From assembly GCA_947446925.1 (NCBI GenBank), contig CANFHU010000008.1, positions 52,220 through 116,219 of the forward strand: a stretch of 64,000 bases of DNA. Direction: 5' to 3'. The translations under genes and the position numbers were made by a program. This stretch comes from Flavobacteriia bacterium. GTDB taxonomy: Bacteria > Bacteroidota > Bacteroidia > Flavobacteriales_D > Crocinitomicaceae. How positions within the stretch are numbered: position 1 is the stretch's first letter; each line of letters starts with the position of its first letter. The notes under the pieces are model-generated. The model had not been told where the DNA came from. It ran no database searches and was given only the letters and a program-made list of their open reading frames with translations. Shown one piece after another: positions 27,790 to 36,924 of the stretch.

Positions 27790-28445
27790 TTCGGGAGGTA
27801 ACTTATATATTTACAAAAAAAACAGTGGAAGAACATTCATTTTCAATTCAAAAAACCACAAGATATTATACTAGTGGTGATTTATCGAAAGCATCTAAAC
27901 TCTTGGTTGTACTGCATGGATACGGACAATCTGCATCTTTTTTCTTGAAGAAATTTGAATTTTTAGTAGCAAAAGGATATTTTATCGTAGCGCCGGAAGG
28001 AATGCATCGTTTTTATTTAGAAGGAACAAGCGGTAGAGTTGGAGCATCCTGGATGACGCGAGAAGCACGATTGGATGATATTCAGGATAATTTAAACTAT
28101 TTGGAAGGGCTGGTAGGTAAGTTCACCGAACAAAATTCTTTTTTAAGTGTCGATGTATTAGGCTTTTCACAAGGTGCTGCCACCACGACGCGCTGGTTTG
28201 AACATAGTAAATTTTCTTTTCGTTCGTTGGTACTTTGGGCTTCTGTTTTTCCGGAGGATGTTCACTCAGATTTTTCTAGGAATCATGCATCAAAATGCTT
28301 TTTTGTCCTAGGTACAAATGATCCTTATTTTGATATTGAAACCGAAAAAGAAACTTTAAATACGTATGAGAAATTAAAATTTGAGATCATTCGATTTGAA
28401 GGAAAACATGAAATGAATCAAGAAATTTTAGATTCTCTTTTTTAA
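27786..28445 (+). CDS. alpha/beta hydrolase (phospholipase/carboxylesterase type)
   Basis: 219 residues. VVLHGYGQSASFF near residues 40-52 is the oxyanion region, GFSQGA is the nucleophile elbow with Ser, and GTNDPYFD and GKHEMN supply the Asp and His. It should hydrolyse an ester of unknown nature in the cytoplasm, as there is no signal peptide. The reading frame has no ATG near its beginning; a GTG at 27786 overlaps the sigma stop codon. A GGGAGGT run just inside may set a later, non-ATG start. The start is therefore uncertain. It converges with the DUF4249 gene with no spacer. Confidence 0.75.
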   Translation: MIREVTYIFTKKTVEEHSFSIQKTTRYYTSGDLSKASKLLVVLHGYGQSASFFLKKFEFLVAKGYFIVAPEGMHRFYLEGTSGRVGASWMTREARLDDIQDNLNYLEGLVGKFTEQNSFLSVDVLGFSQGAATTTRWFEHSKFSFRSLVLWASVFPEDVHSDFSRNHASKCFFVLGTNDPYFDIETEKETLNTYEKLKFEIIRFEGKHEMNQEILDSLF

Positions 28446-29405
28446 TTATTTACAAATTAGGGTATAATAGGTGGTAGAAAATCCACCAAAATATCCAAGT
28501 GCACCACCAGTAATATTTGTTGGTATGTTGATTGGAATAGAGAATGGGTTGGTTCCATTATTCACCTGCACATATTTTTTTTCAAGAAAATTAAAAGTAG
28601 ACTTATCCAAGCTAGAAAATTTGATAAGAACTGTATCATTCTTCTTGTACAAACCGCGGAATTGTTCTGGTATCGAGGTATCTCGCCAAGTTCTCGGATT
28701 TTCATAAAAGAACTCAAAACTTACGCCATTGATAAATTGATCGTCGAAAACAGGATTTCCAGTTTTATGGAATTTTAAATCCTCCGATTTACCGTCTTTT
28801 CCGATATTAGTTCGTAAAACTTCCCAAAAATAAGCGTTATACTTTTCGATTGGGTCTGTTAAATGCGCATATGCATACCCATACATTTCTGTATTTTTTT
28901 CTGGTTTCCAATATACAGAATCCAAAAAAGTTGGTTCTACAATAGAAGTAGAGGCCGAATATTTTTTACCTTTATATTGAATTTCAATAGAATAGGTTTT
29001 GCCTGTTTGTCCGAAAAATGCAGGATTCGTGGTAGAGTATGCACAAATGTGGTATTTAGACATTAAACTTGGCGGTATTCCAAACAATGCATATCCGATA
29101 TCTTGGAATTCTTTGGGAATTTCATCGGAACAAATAGTTTGTAAAGTATCTGAAATGGTACCATCCGAAATGATAATTAATGCATCTGAAATATAATCTC
29201 CAAATAATGCATCTTGACTATTATTTGAAAAAATATTTTTGGTGGTACTCAAAATAATCAAGGGAGGTAAGCCAGTTTCAATTTTACCATCTACCACTAT
29301 TTTTTCATCATAATTAGGTAATTTGACCGAAACATCTTTTTGACAAGCACTGACCAAACCAATGCTAATTACTAGGATACAATATATAAAGTGGCAGTAT
29401 TTCAT
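28446..29405 (-). CDS. DUF4249 family outer-membrane lipoprotein
   Basis: About 319 residues from the ATG at 29405. A signal peptide with lipobox LVSAC ends at a Cys near residue 21, followed by Q-K-D. The mature part has the beta-sandwich pattern of DUF4249 proteins: KIVVDGKIETGLPP at the start, and an SIEIQYKGKKYSA segment near the middle. Proteins of this family sit next to a TonB-dependent receptor in Bacteroidota and are presumed surface or periplasmic partners in uptake of an unknown ligand. Here the gene begins 1 nt after the receptor gene ends. Confidence 0.8.
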   Translation of the reverse strand: MKYCHFIYCILVISIGLVSACQKDVSVKLPNYDEKIVVDGKIETGLPPLIILSTTKNIFSNNSQDALFGDYISDALIIISDGTISDTLQTICSDEIPKEFQDIGYALFGIPPSLMSKYHICAYSTTNPAFFGQTGKTYSIEIQYKGKKYSASTSIVEPTFLDSVYWKPEKNTEMYGYAYAHLTDPIEKYNAYFWEVLRTNIGKDGKSEDLKFHKTGNPVFDDQFINGVSFEFFYENPRTWRDTSIPEQFRGLYKKNDTVLIKFSSLDKSTFNFLEKKYVQVNNGTNPFSIPINIPTNITGGALGYFGGFSTTYYTLICK

Positions 29406-29406
29406 A

Positions 29407-31818
29407 TTAAAAAGAAAAATTCCAGGTGACACTTGGGATAATTGGGAAAAGAGAAACTTGTTTTACTTTTAGATTAAAATTGCCTTGAACAATTCTCCCT
29501 AAACCTTGCAGGTACAAAAAGAAAGGGTTGGCATGGTTATACACGTTGTAAATGGAAAAACTCCAATTGCTTCTAAATTGTTTTTTTATTTCTATGAATT
29601 CATCCTTTTCTGAATTATACACTTTTTTTGTTGGCGCATCGAATCGAGTGGCACTAAGATCTAAACGATGGTAAGATGGCATGCGTGTAGAATTTCTTGA
29701 ATTATAATCAAATAATAAGTTTTGATCATGGATATACCAGGAAGAAGGTAGGGTTAAGGTATTTCCTGTCGCAAATACGAATACCGCTCCAAAAGTCCAT
29801 CGATCATTCAATTCGTAGGAACTCACTAGCGATAAATCGTGTCTTCGGTCATATTTTGCTGGGAAGGCAGTTTTTTGAATCTCTGGAAAATAACGTTCCG
29901 TTTTCGCTAAGGTATATCCAATCCAACCGGAGAATTTGCCTACGTTTTTACGAATAAAAAATTCGACACCATAGCTTTTTCCAGTTCCAAAAAGTAATAA
30001 ATTATCAATATTGTCCGTGAGATTATCTTGTGGAAGCGCCCCAGGCTTATATTCAATTAAATTTTTCATTCCTTTATAATAAGCTTCTACAGAAATTTCT
30101 ACTTTATCCTTCCATATATTTTTATAATATCCTAAGGAGACTTGGTAGCCTCTTTGTGGCCTAGCAACTTCGGTACTTGGTAGCCAAATATCCGTTGGTA
30201 AGGATAAGGTACTCAAAGAAGTCAAATGAATATATTGGTAATTGAAGGCATATCCGATTTTGATTGCGCTTTTATCTTTGAATAAAAAACGACTCGAAAT
30301 TCTTGGTTCAAAACCACTATAGGTTTTTATATTTTTCCCATTTTCATATTCTAAACTTGTTGCTTGACCGGGCAATGTATTTTGTAGGTGACGCGTAAAT
30401 GGACCAACAAATTGATACAAAGAGTAGCGTAAGCCAAGATTAACTTTCCATTTATCAGTAATTTCCAATTCATCTTGGAGGAAAAAAGCACTTTCATGGC
30501 TTCGTAGTTTTTGTGCAGAAGGAACATTAAATTGCGTGGTATCTTGTTCTACCGATAAGCTAGATGGCAAAAATGTATGAAAAATGTAATCTAGTCCGTA
30601 TTTGATTTTGTGTTTCGTGAATTTAGTCGAAGTAAATTCAATTTTTTCTCCTAAATCATGTATTTCGGAGTTTAAAACAATTGAAAAAACATCTTGTTTG
30701 GAACCAAATCCAAAGGTGTAATTTGTGGTGTAACTAGTCGCATTTAATGTTAAATTATCGGAAAACGTATGATTCCATCGTATAGCTGCGAGTTTATTTC
30801 CCCAAGGAATTTCCACATTAAAACCTTCTGTTTTATTACTAAAAGTAAATTTATCGATCCCAACATAGGAACTAAAAAATAATTTATCCTTGGAACTTAA
30901 AGTGTAATTTGCTTTAAAATTTAAATCATAAAAAAAATAGGCAGAACCATTGAATGGTGAGGTGGGAGAAATAAAAGGTTTTAGTAAAACATCGATATAG
31001 GTTCTTCGTCCAGCGAGCATAAAAGCCCCCTTTCCTTTATTTATTGGACCATCGATCGTCAAGCGGGAAGAAATTAAACCAATTCCACCTTTTACATTAA
31101 ATTTTTGTTGATCTCCATCGTTGGTTTTAATTTCTAATACAGAGGACATTCTACCGCCATAATTAGCGGGCATTCCTCCTTTGATTAAATTACCACTTTT
31201 AACTGCGTCTGAATTAAATACAGAGAAAAATCCAAATAGGTGAGAGGCGTTATATACAGGGACTTCGTCAACTAACACTAAATTTTGGTCGGGACCACCA
31301 CCACGTACATAAAATCCTTGACCTCCTTCGCTTACAGAGGATACACCTGGTAATAATTGAATAGTTTTTAAAATGTCCACTTCTCCCATAAAAGCAGGTA
31401 AAGTCTTGATTTTTTTCATTTCCAACTCAATTTGTCCCATCGATGGATCATTGAGCTGGTTTTTCTTTTTAGTGTGAACCTCTGCTGCTTTTAATTGTTT
31501 CGTGTTTTCGATTAATTCAATTTCAAGATTACTATTTTGTTGTAAGGAAACAGTTTTACTGATTGATTTGTACCCTTCCGCCTGAATTTCGAGTATATAA
31601 TCACCAGGAGGGAGTGAAAAGAAAAAGTAACCACTTGAATCGGTCAATTCTACATTTTTAGTAGGTTTTGCTAAAATTTTGACTTTTGATAAAGTAGCGT
31701 TTGATTCTTTATCCTGTACGGTTCCTGTAAGCGTGTATGTTAGTTGCGCAATTGAAAAAAGAGGTGTAATAAAGCTAAATAGCAGTGCTAGAAAAGGTAA
31801 AAATATTTTTTTTTGCAT
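29407..31818 (-). CDS. TonB-dependent receptor with carboxypeptidase-like regulatory domain
   Basis: 803 residues. A signal peptide (about residues 1-25) precedes a CarboxypepD_reg-like domain (about 28-105; LTGTVQDKESNATLSKVKI). A plug domain follows, with TIQLLPGVSSVSEGGQGF and VRGGGPDQNLVLVDEVPVYN near residues 150-195. The remainder is a 22-stranded barrel ending in Phe. There is no SusC-type length or SusD partner, so it belongs to the shorter DUF4249-linked class. The cargo is unknown. It ends 1 nt before the DUF4249 gene and starts next to the stop of yggS, so all four genes from the DUF1015 gene may be co-transcribed. Confidence 0.92.
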   Translation of the reverse strand: MQKKIFLPFLALLFSFITPLFSIAQLTYTLTGTVQDKESNATLSKVKILAKPTKNVELTDSSGYFFFSLPPGDYILEIQAEGYKSISKTVSLQQNSNLEIELIENTKQLKAAEVHTKKKNQLNDPSMGQIELEMKKIKTLPAFMGEVDILKTIQLLPGVSSVSEGGQGFYVRGGGPDQNLVLVDEVPVYNASHLFGFFSVFNSDAVKSGNLIKGGMPANYGGRMSSVLEIKTNDGDQQKFNVKGGIGLISSRLTIDGPINKGKGAFMLAGRRTYIDVLLKPFISPTSPFNGSAYFFYDLNFKANYTLSSKDKLFFSSYVGIDKFTFSNKTEGFNVEIPWGNKLAAIRWNHTFSDNLTLNATSYTTNYTFGFGSKQDVFSIVLNSEIHDLGEKIEFTSTKFTKHKIKYGLDYIFHTFLPSSLSVEQDTTQFNVPSAQKLRSHESAFFLQDELEITDKWKVNLGLRYSLYQFVGPFTRHLQNTLPGQATSLEYENGKNIKTYSGFEPRISSRFLFKDKSAIKIGYAFNYQYIHLTSLSTLSLPTDIWLPSTEVARPQRGYQVSLGYYKNIWKDKVEISVEAYYKGMKNLIEYKPGALPQDNLTDNIDNLLLFGTGKSYGVEFFIRKNVGKFSGWIGYTLAKTERYFPEIQKTAFPAKYDRRHDLSLVSSYELNDRWTFGAVFVFATGNTLTLPSSWYIHDQNLLFDYNSRNSTRMPSYHRLDLSATRFDAPTKKVYNSEKDEFIEIKKQFRSNWSFSIYNVYNHANPFFLYLQGLGRIVQGNFNLKVKQVSLFPIIPSVTWNFSF

Positions 31819-32478
31819 TTATCGCGAACCGAAAATGGTACTACCCACACGAACCATGGTACTTCCTTCTTCCATGGCTATTTTATAATCACCGCTCATA
31901 CCCATGGATAATTCTTTGAATTCAGGATAGAATTTAAAATAATGACTTTTAATTAGTTGGAAGTAATTGTGTAGCGTTTGAAATTCTTCATGAATTTGAT
32001 TTTCATCTTCTGTGAAAGATGCCATTCCCATAACACCATGTATGGCAACATGTTGTAATTCTACAAATTCGTTGGATTCTAGCATTTCTTGTGCTTCTTC
32101 GAAAGAAAAGCCAAATTTAGTTTCCTCTTGTGCAATATGAAATTGAAGTAGGCAAGGAATAATTCGATTACATTTTACTCCTTCTTTATTGATTTCTTTC
32201 AAAAGTTTGAAACTATCCACCCCATGAATCAAATGAACAAACGGAGCAATATATTTTACTTTGTTGGATTGCAAATGACCGATTAAATGCCATTCTATAT
32301 CTTTTGGTAAAACTTCATATTTCTCTACGAGTTCTTGCACTTTATTTTCTCCAAAAGCACGCTGACCAGCATCGTATAAGGTTTGTATATCACTCGCAGG
32401 TTTAGTTTTGGAAACTGCAATGAGTGAAACATGCTCTATTAAAGAATCTTGGACGTTTAGTAAGTTTTTAACAATCAT
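31819..32478 (-). CDS. yggS: YggS family pyridoxal phosphate-binding protein
   Basis: 219 residues, the usual length. IAVSKTKPASDIQTLYDAG near residues 20-38 holds the PLP-binding Lys, FGENKVQEL is next, and WHLIGHLQSNKVK near residues 62-74 is characteristic. MGMSGDYKIAMEEGSTMVRVG near the end binds the phosphate. It is a PLP homeostasis protein with no clear catalytic role, in the cytoplasm. It overlaps the DUF1015 gene by 4 nt and adjoins the TonB receptor. Confidence 0.92.
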   Translation of the reverse strand: MIVKNLLNVQDSLIEHVSLIAVSKTKPASDIQTLYDAGQRAFGENKVQELVEKYEVLPKDIEWHLIGHLQSNKVKYIAPFVHLIHGVDSFKLLKEINKEGVKCNRIIPCLLQFHIAQEETKFGFSFEEAQEMLESNEFVELQHVAIHGVMGMASFTEDENQIHEEFQTLHNYFQLIKSHYFKFYPEFKELSMGMSGDYKIAMEEGSTMVRVGSTIFGSR

Positions 32479-33710
32479 TTTTCAATTTCATAAATGGTTA
32501 AACCACTGCGTAATTTCGGTTCTACCCAAGTGGATTTTGGAGGCATAATTAATTGGTGGTCAGCAACTTTTTTAACTTGGTCTATCGTAACTGGAAATAG
32601 TATAAAACCAACTTTTGCTTTTCCTTGTTCAATCGGTGTGGAGATTGCTTCTAAACCAATATTTCCAGGAATAAATTGAATTGCAGAACTAGTTTTTAAG
32701 TCTTCAATCCCTAAAATAGGTGTCAAAATGGTTTGGGTTAAAATCTCCGGATCTAAACATGCAACTGGGTCATTGGTGTTGTATAATTCTGGTTTACAGA
32801 TTAATAAATACCAAGTACCACTTAAATTCATGGTGATATGGTGTTCTTGTTCTGGTTTAGAACCTTTTTCTAAATGCGTTACACTAAAATTTTCTTTTAA
32901 TTTTTCGATAAATGCATGTTCGCTTAAACCATTTAAATTGTCCACCAAACGGTTGAATTCTCGAATATTGAGACGTTTTTCATCCATGAAAAAGGCAAGG
33001 AAATAGTCGCCTGATATATTGTTGAATCCTAGTTGTTTACGACGTTCAGATAAACCTGCACTCGAAGCACTACGATGATGACCATCGGCGATATAAGTCG
33101 CGTCAATTTTTGCAAATTCCGCTTTGACAAATGCTTCTTCTTCAGGTGTTAATACCCAAAGTTCGTGCTTCGTTCTATCGGTGGTTGAAAATTCATATTC
33201 AGGTCGCTCTGCTGCAATTTTTGCGTATTCTTCTTCCAAATTAGTATTACTTGGATAGGAGAGAAGTACAGGTTCTGCATTATAACCTACAATATCTAGA
33301 TAGTCCACAAACATTGCTTCTCTGGAAGTTAATGTTGCTTCGTGTTTTTTGATTTTATCTTGTTGGTATTCTTCCACACTTGCACCACCAATGATCCCTA
33401 AAAATTCATGGGTAGGTGTAGATTGTTTATATAGATATAAATGTGCCTGTGCATCTTGAAAAACGATTCCTTCCGCAATAAATTCCAAGTATTTACTACG
33501 AACTAAATCAAAACGCTCTTTGGAATTTGGATTTGTTTGTGGTACTTGTTTATCAAATTCGGGATGGATGATGCGTATGAAAGAATAGGGATTTGATTCC
33601 AATTTTGCTTTTAAAACAGATTTAGAATACGTAGATACTGGTCGCGTTACAACTAGATGCGCTTTGTCTCTGCTCGGTCTAATTGCACGAAAGGAATGAA
33701 GTGTTGCCAT
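32475..33710 (-). CDS. DUF1015 family protein
   Basis: 411 residues. RAIRPSRDKAHLV at the start, HEFLGIIGGASVEEY near residues 120-134, YIADGHHRSASSAGL near 205-219, and a C-terminal IQFIPGN segment all match the DUF1015 family. The conserved His-His pair in ADGHHR suggests a metal or phosphate site, but no reaction is known. Members often neighbour serine or phosphoglycerate genes in other phyla; here it is coupled to yggS by a 4-nt overlap. The upstream 200 nt hold no clear promoter on this strand. Confidence 0.88.
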   Translation of the reverse strand: MATLHSFRAIRPSRDKAHLVVTRPVSTYSKSVLKAKLESNPYSFIRIIHPEFDKQVPQTNPNSKERFDLVRSKYLEFIAEGIVFQDAQAHLYLYKQSTPTHEFLGIIGGASVEEYQQDKIKKHEATLTSREAMFVDYLDIVGYNAEPVLLSYPSNTNLEEEYAKIAAERPEYEFSTTDRTKHELWVLTPEEEAFVKAEFAKIDATYIADGHHRSASSAGLSERRKQLGFNNISGDYFLAFFMDEKRLNIREFNRLVDNLNGLSEHAFIEKLKENFSVTHLEKGSKPEQEHHITMNLSGTWYLLICKPELYNTNDPVACLDPEILTQTILTPILGIEDLKTSSAIQFIPGNIGLEAISTPIEQGKAKVGFILFPVTIDQVKKVADHQLIMPPKSTWVEPKLRSGLTIYEIEK

Positions 33711-33888
33711 ATATTAATCTTGTGTTACGAATGTAAGAAAAAAGATTGGAAAATGGTTGTATGAAAATGTTACTATACAATGAAAGCAATTCGAATAAAG
33801 GTGTGTATATTTAAACTTGTTTTTTTTTAAAAATATTCTTAATAATACATTTTTGTAAAAATAAGATGATTTTTTTATGCTTATTTTG

Positions 33889-33896
33889 TAAATTTG
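33889..33896 (+). promoter_or_regulatory. -7 promoter element of the DUF4143 ATPase
   Basis: TAAATTTG fits TAnnTTTG and is 20 nt upstream of the ATG. No -33 TTG at a normal distance was seen, so support is partial. Confidence 0.4.
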
Positions 33897-33915
33897 GTTG
33901 AAATAAGATTTTATT

Positions 33916-35373
33916 ATGAAATACAACTATACTATTCCTACAGAAAAACGCATCGAACGATTGCATTATGAAAATCCTTGGTGGAATACTGGAGAAATAC
34001 AATCTACTTATAAAAGTATGAATAAACGTTTGTATTTTGATGTGTTTTATCCTTACGTGAAAGAAACGGAAATAAAAAGAGCATTGGTATTAATGGGGCC
34101 AAGACGTGTAGGGAAAACTGTGATGATGTTTCATGCGATTGAGCAATTGTTAGTTGAAAAGGTATCTAAAAAGCAAATTTTTTTTGTTGGAATTGATAAT
34201 CCAATCTATATGCACTTAAGTTTGGAAGATATTATACTTCTAGCAAAACAAGCAGTTGGTATTTCAAGTTTAGAAGGATGTTTTATTTTTTTAGATGAAA
34301 TTCAATATTTAAAAGATTGGGAGCGACATTTAAAAGTCTTGGTGGACTTATATCCTAGTACTAAGTTTATTGTTTCAGGTTCTGCTGCAGCAGCGTTGAA
34401 ATTACAAAGTTCGGAGAGTGGTGCAGGTAGATTTACAGATTTTATGTTACCTCCGTTGACTTTTCAAGAATATATACACCTTAAAGGATTGAATCATTTA
34501 ATTGATAATCAGACGATAATATACAATGAAAAAGATATTGAGATTAAAGGTACCCACGATATCAAAACCTTAAACAAAGAATTTTTTACATATTTAAATT
34601 TTGGTGGGTATCCCGAAGTTGTTTTTTCGGAAAAAATACAGAGTGATATGGGTCGGTATGTGAAAAGCGATATTGTAGATAAAGTATTATTAAGGGACTT
34701 GCCAAGTTTGTATGGGATAAAAGATGTACAAGAATTAAATAGTTTTTTTAGTTATTTAGCCTATAATTCGGGGAATGAATTTTCGTTTGATAAACTTTCA
34801 AAAGACAGTGGAATTATCAAAGAAATATTGAAAAAATACCTAACCTATTTAGAGGCTGCCTTTTTAATAAAAGTGATTAATAAAGTGGATGATAATGCTA
34901 AGAAATTCAAACGTGTAACAACTTTTAAAGTGTATTTAACCAATCCATCACTTCGTACAGCACTTTTTTCACCTATCCAAGAAATTGATCAAGAGACGGG
35001 TAATTTGGTCGAAACAGCTATTTTTTCGCAGTGGATGCATCGCGAAAAATTGGATTTAAAATATGCGAGTTGGAAAATGGGACGATCGGAAGGTGAAGTT
35101 GATATCGTGTTGATTGATAAAAAGTTATTTAAGCCAAGTTGGTGTGTAGAAGTTAAATGGAGTAATCGTTATTTTGATAAACCTAAAGAGTTGACAAGTC
35201 TTACACATTTTTGCACGCAAAATAAATTGTCTGCTTCTTTAGTTACGACCATAGATAAGCAAGGAAATGCTAGTGTAGGGGATATACATTTAACGTTTCT
35301 ACCAGCTTCCGTTTATGCATATAATATTGGAGTTATCACCTTGATGAAAAAATCTAATTGGATGCAGGATTAG
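33916..35373 (+). CDS. AAA ATPase with DUF4143 nuclease-like C-terminus
   Basis: 485 residues. The Walker A motif is MGPRRVGKTVMMF near residues 56-68, Walker B is CFIFLDEIQYLKDW near 118-131, and VSGSAAAALK is the sensor region. The C-terminal DUF4143 half ends with GEVDIVLIDKK and CVEVKWSNRY. This leaves an Asp and the E-x-K of a PD-(D/E)xK-type site. Such ATPases are widespread in Bacteroidota, often mobile, and their target is unknown. An analogous but frameshifted gene lies at 59974-61100. It sits alone between the DUF1015 gene and the Crp/Fnr operon. Confidence 0.85.
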   Translation: MKYNYTIPTEKRIERLHYENPWWNTGEIQSTYKSMNKRLYFDVFYPYVKETEIKRALVLMGPRRVGKTVMMFHAIEQLLVEKVSKKQIFFVGIDNPIYMHLSLEDIILLAKQAVGISSLEGCFIFLDEIQYLKDWERHLKVLVDLYPSTKFIVSGSAAAALKLQSSESGAGRFTDFMLPPLTFQEYIHLKGLNHLIDNQTIIYNEKDIEIKGTHDIKTLNKEFFTYLNFGGYPEVVFSEKIQSDMGRYVKSDIVDKVLLRDLPSLYGIKDVQELNSFFSYLAYNSGNEFSFDKLSKDSGIIKEILKKYLTYLEAAFLIKVINKVDDNAKKFKRVTTFKVYLTNPSLRTALFSPIQEIDQETGNLVETAIFSQWMHREKLDLKYASWKMGRSEGEVDIVLIDKKLFKPSWCVEVKWSNRYFDKPKELTSLTHFCTQNKLSASLVTTIDKQGNASVGDIHLTFLPASVYAYNIGVITLMKKSNWMQD

Positions 35374-35391
35374 TTTAATATGCTAAATTTG
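35358..35391 (+). promoter_or_regulatory. promoter of the Crp/Fnr-rhodanese operon, TTG-N23-TAAATTTG
   Basis: TTG at 35358-35360 and TAAATTTG at 35384-35391 are 23 nt apart, at the upper end of the usual range. The -33 element lies inside the last codons of the ATPase gene. The leader to the ATG at 35439 is about 40 nt. Confidence 0.55.
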
Positions 35392-35438
35392 GGTTTGAGA
35401 ATTAAACGGATGAAAAATTAAATCTCATTTATAATAAA

Positions 35439-36056
35439 ATGAACTCAAATAACGCCTTACAAATCTCCCCAGAACTCAAAGCCAAACTTTCTGAATTAGG
35501 TTTTCAAAAAACGTTTGAAGAAAACGAAGTAATTTTACGTGAAAGTTCCTATATCAAAGCGATTCCAATTGTTTTACAAGGTAGTTTACGTGTCATGCGC
35601 ACAGAAGAAGACGGTCGCGAGATTTTACTTTATTACATCAAAGCAGGTGAAAGTTGTATCATGTCTTTTCTGGGTGGAATTCACGATGATACAAGTAAAA
35701 TCAATGCTGTTGCTGAAGAAAAAACGGAATTATTATTGATTCCGATGGATAAAATTTCCTTGTTAGTCAAAGATTTCCCGGAATGGTTAGACTATATTTT
35801 TAAATTGTACCACAAACGTTTTGAAGAATTGCTAGAGGTTGTCGATGCAATTGCGTTTAAAAAATTAGATGAACGAATCTTAGATTTTGTTAAAAATAAA
35901 GCGAAACTTACTAATTCAAAGGTGATTAATCTTACCCATGAACAGATTGCGAATGAGTTAGGTTCTGCGCGTGTTGTAGTTTCCCGTTTATTAAAACAAC
36001 TTGAATCAGAAGGTGTTGTTGAATTAGGTAGAAATAAAATTACCTTGTGTAACTAA
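35439..36056 (+). CDS. Crp/Fnr family transcriptional regulator
   Basis: 205 residues. A cyclic-nucleotide-binding-like beta-roll is at about residues 15-125 (EDGREILLYYIKAGESCIMS). It is followed by a long dimerisation helix and a winged helix with THEQIANELGSARVVVSRLL near 165-184. No Cys cluster of Fnr type is seen. It heads a run of a DUF2892 membrane protein, two rhodaneses and a rhodanese-thioredoxin lipoprotein. It is therefore probably a sensor of sulfur or oxidative state controlling the genes that follow; that is inference from position. Confidence 0.88.
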   Translation: MNSNNALQISPELKAKLSELGFQKTFEENEVILRESSYIKAIPIVLQGSLRVMRTEEDGREILLYYIKAGESCIMSFLGGIHDDTSKINAVAEEKTELLLIPMDKISLLVKDFPEWLDYIFKLYHKRFEELLEVVDAIAFKKLDERILDFVKNKAKLTNSKVINLTHEQIANELGSARVVVSRLLKQLESEGVVELGRNKITLCN

Positions 36057-36115
36057 CGTTGCTTAACTTCTAGATTTATTACCTCAACTTTGTCCTATAA
36101 TTAAAGCATAGGTTT

Positions 36116-36316
36116 ATGAAAAATATGGGAAAAGCAGACAAAATCGTTCGTGTACTAATTGCAGTACTCTTTACTGTTTTGTTTTTAAATCATGTGGTTA
36201 CAGGAGTAATGGGAGTTATTCTAGTAATATTAGCAGGTGTGTTTTTACTAACGAGCGTTGTTGGAACATGTCCGCTTTATCTACCTTTCAAAATCAATAC
36301 AAATCATAAAAAGTAA
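36116..36316 (+). CDS. DUF2892 (YgaP-like) small membrane protein
   Basis: 66 residues with two hydrophobic helices near residues 11-27 and 28-46, then a TCPLY motif. This is the usual YgaP-type C-terminal membrane domain (DUF2892), made here as a free protein. In E. coli YgaP the domain is fused to a rhodanese; here rhodaneses follow directly. It may anchor a sulfurtransferase to the membrane. It lies 60 nt after the regulator and 5 nt before the first rhodanese. Confidence 0.8.
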   Translation: MKNMGKADKIVRVLIAVLFTVLFLNHVVTGVMGVILVILAGVFLLTSVVGTCPLYLPFKINTNHKK

Positions 36317-36320
36317 AATC

Positions 36321-36599
36321 ATGGAAATTAAAAATTTGCTAAAAGAAAACAAAGGAACTATCGTAGATGTACGTTCGATAGAAGAGTATCGTGGTGGTCA
36401 TGTAGTAGGATCATTAAATATTCCATTACAAGAAATTCCGGAACGCTTAGAGGAATTAATAGCTTTGGAACAACCATTAATTTTATGCTGTGCTTCAGGA
36501 AATAGAAGTGGTCAAGCAGAACGTTATTTATCTCAATTGGGCATGACTTGCTACAATGGAGGGAGTTGGTTGGATGTTAATTTTCATAAATCAAATTAA
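36321..36599 (+). CDS. single-domain rhodanese (sulfurtransferase)
   Basis: 92 residues from the ATG at 36321; an earlier in-frame start at 36258 would overlap the DUF2892 gene. TIVDVRSIEEYRGGHVVGS and the active-site loop ILCCASGNRSGQ (first reactive Cys in C-x5-S/G form) define the domain. It should move sulfane sulfur between carriers in the cytoplasm. It is followed, 5 nt later, by a similar protein. Confidence 0.88.
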   Translation: MEIKNLLKENKGTIVDVRSIEEYRGGHVVGSLNIPLQEIPERLEELIALEQPLILCCASGNRSGQAERYLSQLGMTCYNGGSWLDVNFHKSN

Positions 36600-36604
36600 T
36601 CAGC

Positions 36605-36922
36605 ATGTTGAAAGCAATTAAAAATGCACTTGGTTTAGGACCAAAGTTAGACTATAAACAAGCCTTGAAGAATGGAGCAATCATCGTGGATGTTCGCTCA
36701 AAAGGCGAATATGCTGGAGGTCATATTCCAGGTTCTATAAATATTCCAGTTGAAAGTTTAATTGGGAATTTAAACAAGTTGAAAAATAAAAATCAAACCA
36801 TTATTACGTGTTGTGCTTCCGGAATGCGCAGTGGTTCAGCAAAAATGATGTTGAAAGGGAAAGGGTATACCGATGTTCACAACGGAGGTTCTTGGTTTTC
36901 ATTAGGCAAAAAAATCATGTAA
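36605..36922 (+). CDS. single-domain rhodanese (sulfurtransferase)
   Basis: 105 residues. An N-terminal extension of about 20 residues precedes the domain with AIIVDVRSKGEYAGGHIPGS. The active loop is IITCCASGMRSGSAK. It is a near relative of the preceding gene and probably a duplication. Both lack a signal peptide, whereas the third protein of the operon has one. So the pair may act inside and the third in the envelope. Confidence 0.88.
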   Translation: MLKAIKNALGLGPKLDYKQALKNGAIIVDVRSKGEYAGGHIPGSINIPVESLIGNLNKLKNKNQTIITCCASGMRSGSAKMMLKGKGYTDVHNGGSWFSLGKKIM

Positions 36923-36924
36923 TT

